Assembly (NCBI GenBank): GCA_016946835.1
Contig: JACVTC010000390.1
Coordinates: forward strand, 1 to 33,191
Source of the DNA: Neocallimastix lanati (nom. inval.)
Lineage: Eukaryota > Neocallimastigomycota > Neocallimastigomycetes > Neocallimastigales > Neocallimastigaceae
Direction of reading: 5' to 3'
Length of the DNA: 33,191 nucleotides
Position numbers and translations under genes: made by a program. Below are positions 26,902 through 33,191 of the stretch, in pieces (within the stretch, counting starts at the first letter, position 1; each line of letters begins with the position of its first letter). The notes under the pieces are model-generated. The model was not told the DNA's origin, did not search any database, and saw only the letters and a list, made by a program, of their open reading frames with translations.

Positions 26902-29717
26902 TATTATATAACTTTATACATATAGTTTTATTTTAAATTAAATTTCGTTAAATTATGTTTACAATTTTTTTTTCATTTACTTTAATTTTAATTTCTTATA
27001 ATATAATTAAAAGGATTACTTATAGTTGGGTTTTTTTTTTTTTTTGAATTTGTATATTTTTATTATTATTTTTTTTACTAGTAATTTATTATAATATTTA
27101 TATTTTATGTTTTTATTTTTTTTGTTTATTTTATTTCTCTCAATCTATAAAATTTTCCTAATTATTTTTTTTTCATTTAGTTATTAAAATCGATAGTAAT
27201 ATAATAATATATATTATTATATTAATTACATAATAAAAATTCAAATTTTGATATTAATAATTCTTTTAATTATTATAAATTCATAATATTTAATATTGAT
27301 TAATTAAATATTTAAATATTAAATTAATAATTAAATATATTTTAATCTATGGATTTCTTATACGCCACAATTTAATATTTATTATTATTTTTATTATTTT
27401 TTTATTTTTTATTATATTTTTTTTTAAATATATATATATTAATAATATCAAATAAAATTTGAATTGTAAAAATTATTGAAATAAATTAAAACATACGATA
27501 ATTAAATTTTAGTTTCTTTTTAAAAAAGACTTTTTGTTTGTGTCCATATCCATATATGTATATAGAAAATAAATAATTGATCTAATAATTAATTTATTAT
27601 TAAATAAATTAATTTGTTTTATTTTGTTACACAATTAATTTTGTAATTACTTTTAAAATTTGTTTAAAAAAAAAATTGAATTAATTTAAGATAAAATTTT
27701 AAATTATATATATAATTAATGAAATCCACTTTATAAATAAAAAATGTAATGTAATCCACTCTTTAAATTTTTATATTAAAATTATTTTCTCAATTTATAT
27801 ATATTCATTGATATAAACATTAATTAATAAATATAATAAAAGCGTTTTTTAGACTTAAATTTTAATAATAAAATTGATTTAATAAATTTAATATTTTGGT
27901 AATTATTATAATTTACATCCATATTTATATTAATTGTGGCTTATTTATAATATAATGAAAATATTTAATATGAATTTTATAATGTATTTCGAAATACGAT
28001 TTACTTAATTTCAACAACAAATTAATTTAATTTTTTAATATTTCGATTTTATTTCTTTAAATTTCAATATATATTATAAATATATAATGATATTTTAAAA
28101 TATAATCATTATTATATATAATATATTCTAAATTCTTTTAATATGTATTATACAATACAAACTAATGCCGTTTTTACTATCTATAATCCGAATAATTTAA
28201 AATTTAATAAAAATTAAACTTTTAATTTTTATAATGTTCTATATATTAAACATAAATATAGATAATTAAAATGTTTAAATAATATATATTTATCCTTTTC
28301 GATTTTCTCTTTAGGCGGTAATTAATATTAATTCATTTTATTTATTAATATCAAATAAAAATATTATATATATAATTTAAAATAAAAAATTATATATATA
28401 TATTTTAAATGTTATATATATAATTCTATTTTTTATATTAATGTATTTTACACAAATAATATTATAATAATTTTTAGTTTAGTTTAATTACTAAATTTAA
28501 TATATACATATATTAATTTCTATGATTTTAAATTTTAAATTAAAGTACTTTTCTATAAATTTCTTTTCTATTTTATTTTTTTTCTTTTATTTTACGTCAT
28601 AATTTATAAAAAAAAAAAAAAAATTTATTCGTTTAATTGCTTTTCTATTTTAATTTTTATTTCTGTATTTTATATTTTAAGTTCTTTTTTTTAAAAAAAA
28701 TAAATTAAATTAAATTAAAAATCTATTTAACTTTGATTTGTACATTGCATTTATTTGATTAAAGTTATATATATATAATTTTAACTTTTTCTTTTTATTC
28801 GGAATATTTATAATAAATAATTATATTTTAATAATTTATATTAAATTAAGTAATGATACAATATTACAAATTTTAGTGTAAACTAATATTGCTACACACA
28901 TATATTTTTTTTTAAAAAAATTAATGATACAAATTATATCAAATTTATTAATTTTAGATTTAGATTATTCTATTTTATTTTATTCCATTTATACTTAATT
29001 ATTATGATTATGATTAATTATTATTTATTATTATTAATTTACTTTTATTTATTTCAAGTAACTTCAAAATAAAAACAAAACAAATTAAAAAATCATATTA
29101 AAATATATATAATCACATATTATTAATTAATTTTATTTATTTATTTTATATAATCATATTTAATAAAATAATATATTTATAATTATATAAAAAATTGTTG
29201 CCTTTATAAATATTATTAATTTAGATTCCATTTAATAAATCAACATTTAATAAATAATATATATTTATAATAATCAAAATATATTTATTATTTATATTTA
29301 TTTATTATATTTTAAATAATAAAATATTTAATTATATAAAATTATATTATTATTATTATTATTTATATTTAAAAAAATTTTTTTTTATTATTACTTATTA
29401 TTCTAATAAAAACGATATATATTTGTTAAATAAATTTTAAATATATTTTAAACATATATTTTAAATATTTTAAATAAACCTTTAAAATTTATAAAATAAT
29501 TTTATATATTTTTTATTTAAATATATATATTAATATTTACTAATAATTATTATTATTATATATAATTAAAAAAAAAAAAAATTATTATTCATAAATTTAA
29601 TAATAAAAAAAAAAAAAAAAAAATTTTTATTGCAAATATTAAATTTAATATTTTCGAAACACTTAAAATGTAATAAAATTAAAAATATATCAATATTTAT
29701 TAAATTTTAGTTTTTAG
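26902..29717. other. A/T-rich intergenic region
   Basis: About 2.8 kb without a recognisable gene, RNA or element. It contains A, T and TA runs and occasional isolated G/C-bearing words. It includes the upstream region of the giant lectin gene (near 26902-27100), where T runs on the plus strand (A runs on the sense strand) occur. No clear TATA position could be chosen because nearly everything is A/T. Confidence 0.6.
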
Positions 29718-29888
29718 TTAACTAGATTTTGTTTTCCTACAACCAGGTTTATTAGGCTTACATGGCTTAGAGTTATCGCCACTACCACTACCCGCGCCAG
29801 AGATATTATCAATCGTATTTTTTAATTTTTGATTTATTTCATCAAGTTTATTAACGACATTTTCATTATTATTATTAACTTTATCCAT
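29718..29888 (-). other. Last intact 56-codon piece of the decayed gene
   Basis: The ATG at 29888 opens 56 codons with no stop, and the G/C content is higher than the flanks. It encodes a short coiled-coil-like segment (VVNKLDEINQKLKNTIDNIS) and a Gly/Ser, then Cys/Lys/Pro-rich tail. It could be mistaken for a small gene. Upstream sequence of the same character in another frame shows that it is the 3' end of the larger decayed gene. Confidence 0.5.
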
Positions 29889-32800
29889 TTTTCATTTTCT
29901 TTTTTGCTTTTTTATCTTTATAAATAGCATATATTAGTCCACCTAAATCATTACAATTTCTCATATACTGGTCTAAAAATGACTCGGTTTTATCATCTAC
30001 TTCTGGTAATTTTCCTCCTCCTTCAGATATTGTTTTGATAGTGTTTTGTAACTCTTGACTTAAAGATAATAGAGTTTCAAGTAATTCTTTGTTTATTTCA
30101 TTTTTTCATTATCATCTCTTTTTCTTAATGATTGTTCTTTAAACTCATTGGAATAGTTTACCTAATACTTTTGAGTTAAAATTATTTTATTTATGTTATT
30201 GTTGGTTCTTCAGATGAAAAATAATCGTTTATTTATTAGCGTTTGGTTATTAAAATTTCATTGTATTCAGATTTTTAAAGTCTTATTACTTTTTATAATA
30301 TCCATAAATTCATCGTATTCTTTATTTTTTCTATATATTCATTTACCATAATTGATAAAATAATATGGAATACTATTCGTATCTATCATTCTTTCACTTG
30401 TATAGGAATAAATATCCGGATCAATCACTGAAAGATAATTATCAGTATTTGTACTATCCTCTTGATTATTATGTTCATTTACATCATTAAAACCATTGCT
30501 ATTGTTATTATCATCATTTATATTATATCTATATATTGAATAAACTTTTTGATACATTATAATATTATCAATAAAATACTTGTAAAGTATATTTTTGATT
30601 ATATAGTTATGATTAAATATATCATTTACTCTTGACATATAAATATCTTTAATATTATCTATTTCGTTGCTATCACAGCTAAATTGATAAACATTCTTAT
30701 CAATAAAATTATCAAATAATATATTTTTATTTTCCTGTAAAATACTATCCATATCAGTATTTAAATCATATGATTTATACATTTCAGTTTTAATATTATT
30801 ATTAATATTATCATATCATTTTTAAAGTTACCAAAGTCTTGTATACTTAATAATACTAAGTAATTACTTAATTGCTCTTGATCAAATATTGTTTCTTCAA
30901 TATAATGATTATACATTATTAATTCTTCATAAAATTTATTTATATCGTACATATTGTAGTTTATCTTATTCATTTTATCTAAATAAATATCCTTTAATAA
31001 TTTCGAAATTTTACCTATCTCTTTTCTAATCTGTTGAAATTGTACCATTAGAATTTTCAAGTAAATAAGAGAATTTATTTTTATACTAATATCATCATAA
31101 TTAATATATTAATAGGATTAAAATTTGATCTTCGTTTTTGTGACAAAATATACTACCATAAGTGAACTTGTCAAATATTAGTAAAGTTTCTGACTTCATA
31201 AAATAGATTACCACAATTTTCATTCAGATTTAAATCAAAATAATAGTTTTTAATATCATAATAAATTTTATTAAATAATTGGTATTTGGAAGATACGTAA
31301 TCTTTAAAATTATTATATTCAAATTATTATATGGATCATTCAATGATGTCATGCATCTAGTAGTATAGGCATCTTTTTCGTAGATTGCCGTAACTGTTTC
31401 ATTGAATAAATTTATAAAATTATCTATTAATCCTTTATCATCTAAATCTCCTATAGATGAATTATCGACGATTGTGGTTGTTAAGTTGTAATAAACATTT
31501 GGTCACCAAGTTCGCTAAATTTATTTTTCTTAATATTATTATATAAATTTTTTAAAGAAGTAATTTTTCAATAAAATTATTGGTATTTTCAATTTCTCTA
31601 TCTTGCTTAATAATTAAGTATGGTTTCAAAATCATTTTTGAATCTAAATTTTTGGATTTCTTACTTTAAAAAAATTTGAACTTGTGTAATTAATTTGCAT
31701 GATTATATTATTAACAGTTTTCAGTTAAAATTTTAAGCTTTCTTATATCTTTAATTTCCTTAGTGAAAGCTATTATATCGTCCTTGTACTCATTTAATCC
31801 CATCGATTTTCTGTAATTTAAACTATTTTTAACGAAAAATATTCCAAATTTGGAATAAACCAGTAAAAAATTCTTCAAATTTTTTTTCGGAATTAGTTAT
31901 ATCGTTATAAATTCACTATATTTTTTTTTATTATATAATCTATTAACTAAATTGATACTATCTAAATCTTTAAATTTAATGTAATGTTTTCTAATCTCAT
32001 TAAATAATCATAAACTTCTTTGGCGTATTCATGATTTAAATTAAACTTTTTTTTTCGGAATTGTAATTGTAATATATATAACTATTAATGGCATTAAAAG
32101 GTGCTATACAGTTCCACAAATTTATTATCATTATTATTATTTGTAAAATACTTAATACTAGATTGGATAAATGCACTATAAATTCATTACTAGGTTTTTG
32201 ATTTTTATTAAATAAAGTATAGATATAGTCAGGTTCAATATTAATATTATTTATTTTTAAAATAAGATAATGATTTAGTAAAAATATTCATATATAATAA
32301 CGTTATATTACTTTCACAAAAAATATTTGTGAAAAATATATCAAGGTTTGTTAGTTTTTCACCTATTAATACTTTATTTACTGTTTTAATTTGTCTAATT
32401 AATAATGCTTTTAATATTGTATCATTAATTTTATCGTTCTGTAGTAATGAATTATAATTAATATCACTTTCAAGTAAACTTTCAGTATAGTTTTCATCAT
32501 CAAGTTTATTTTTAAAAATATAACTTGAAAGATTTTTATATGATTTAGTGTATTGTTCTACACTATATATATCGAGTTTATTATTATTATCATAAACATT
32601 ATTTATTAAAAAGCCTCCTATATCGGTTAAGAATGTTTAAAATTTGCTGAAAATTTTACTCTCCTATTTTTAAAATTTTCAAGATTTATAAGATTTTCAT
32701 AGACTTTACTTTTTTAACGTTTTCAAAATTGGAATTATCTATAACAAAATTATTTTGAACTGAATGAGTCTATCGTTGTATCACCTGTTTCAAAATTAAT

Positions 32801-32976
32801 ACTATTAAGCAATTCTTAAATATTTCATTTCCTAGACTTTTGTAATTAATATCAAAAGCATTAATTAAATAGATATCTTCGAAACAAAAAGTACTATTAT
32901 ATACAGTTGCCGAATAAAAAGCTTTTACAAAATTTTGTAAAAAGCAGAGTGTTAATAAGAATATAAATTTATTCAT
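29718..32976 (-). pseudogene. Large decayed gene for a secreted, mostly helical protein
   Basis: The region has coding-like composition and begins with an ATG at 32976 followed by a clear signal peptide (MNKFIFLLTLCFLQNFVKA). Long readable pieces follow in different frames: 32770-32976, an open stretch of about 128 codons at 32250-32636 without its own ATG, 30761-31060, 30339-30782, about 29910-30105 and 29718-29888. They are separated by many frame changes and stops. The readable parts are Asn/Lys/Ile-rich and look helical, with possible coiled coil near the end (INKELLETLLSLSQELQNT). The last piece has a Gly/Ser and Cys/Pro/Lys tail (SGAGSGSGDNSKPCKPNKPG) before a TAA at 29718. The original protein would have been about 1,050 residues. 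I do not recognise the family. Positions 31061-32250 are heavily broken and hard to read. Confidence 0.65.
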
Positions 32977-33191
32977 TTAAATAATAATTAAAAATATTAA
33001 TAATTATATTTATTTTTTAAATTTTATTATCATTATATAATAATTAATATTTTATTATTCTTATTATTCTATTTTTTTTTATTTATATGTATTATATTGT
33101 ACTTTTATTCAATATGTATTTTATTATTTTTTTATTTTATTTTTTAATTTATTTTTATTTTTTTTTTTTTATTTTTTTTTTTTTTTTTTAT
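32977..33191. other. A/T-rich flank ending in T runs
   Basis: Upstream flank of the decayed minus-strand gene. It consists of TTATT-type repeats and T homopolymers to the window end. No feature is seen. Confidence 0.6.

Overview
The window looks like nuclear DNA of an anaerobic gut fungus (Neocallimastigomycota). Evidence: intergenic DNA is almost pure A/T with long homopolymers and A/T microsatellites; the coding islands are clearly richer in G/C; the large reading frames are uninterrupted, secreted and full of Asn, Lys, Ser and Thr; and hevein-type chitin-binding modules (CBM18) sit on a protease and on a DUF4832-type protein through Thr-rich linkers. No species marker, rRNA or tRNA is present, so the assignment is inference from composition and domain style. 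The standard code fits the intact genes, which use CAA/CAG for Gln and end in TAA or TGA.

Layout, left to right. Positions 3-939 and 1145-1884 hold two decayed plus-strand genes, the second with a signal peptide and many Cys codons. Positions 2761-3860 are a patchy, G/C-richer non-coding zone with inverted repeats, possibly an old mobile element. At 4619-5569 (minus) is a small secreted protein with a run of 36 Thr. At 7113-10178 (plus) is a secreted subtilisin-family protease with two CBM18 modules and a C-terminal lectin-like domain. At 11837-15064 (plus) is a secreted ricin-like + CBM18 + DUF4874/DUF4832 protein with an acidic insert between two Lys-Arg sites. Positions 15065-17903 are mostly A/T repeats with a remnant of a membrane-protein gene at 16204-16542. 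Positions 17904-26901 (minus) hold a very large lectin-like surface or secreted protein, split into frames of 1968 and 1045 residues that overlap by 47 bases and are most simply one gene of about 3,000 codons with a single frame change. After 2.8 kb of A/T DNA, 29718-32976 (minus) is a large decayed secreted-protein gene.

The genes are not an operon, but they share a theme: all encode exported, carbohydrate-binding or cell-surface proteins, and they share parts. The same CBM18 cassette occurs in the protease and in the DUF4832 protein. A similar Cys-containing C-terminal domain ends both the protease and the giant protein. Ricin-like and bulb-lectin-like folds recur. The locus reads as a shuffling ground for surface modules, bordered by dead members. 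The most novel item is the giant protein: a Ser/Thr-rich hairpin-like head, bulb-lectin-like repeats, acidic and dibasic spacers, a tandem array of about eight divergent two-Cys modules, and a trefoil-like tail.
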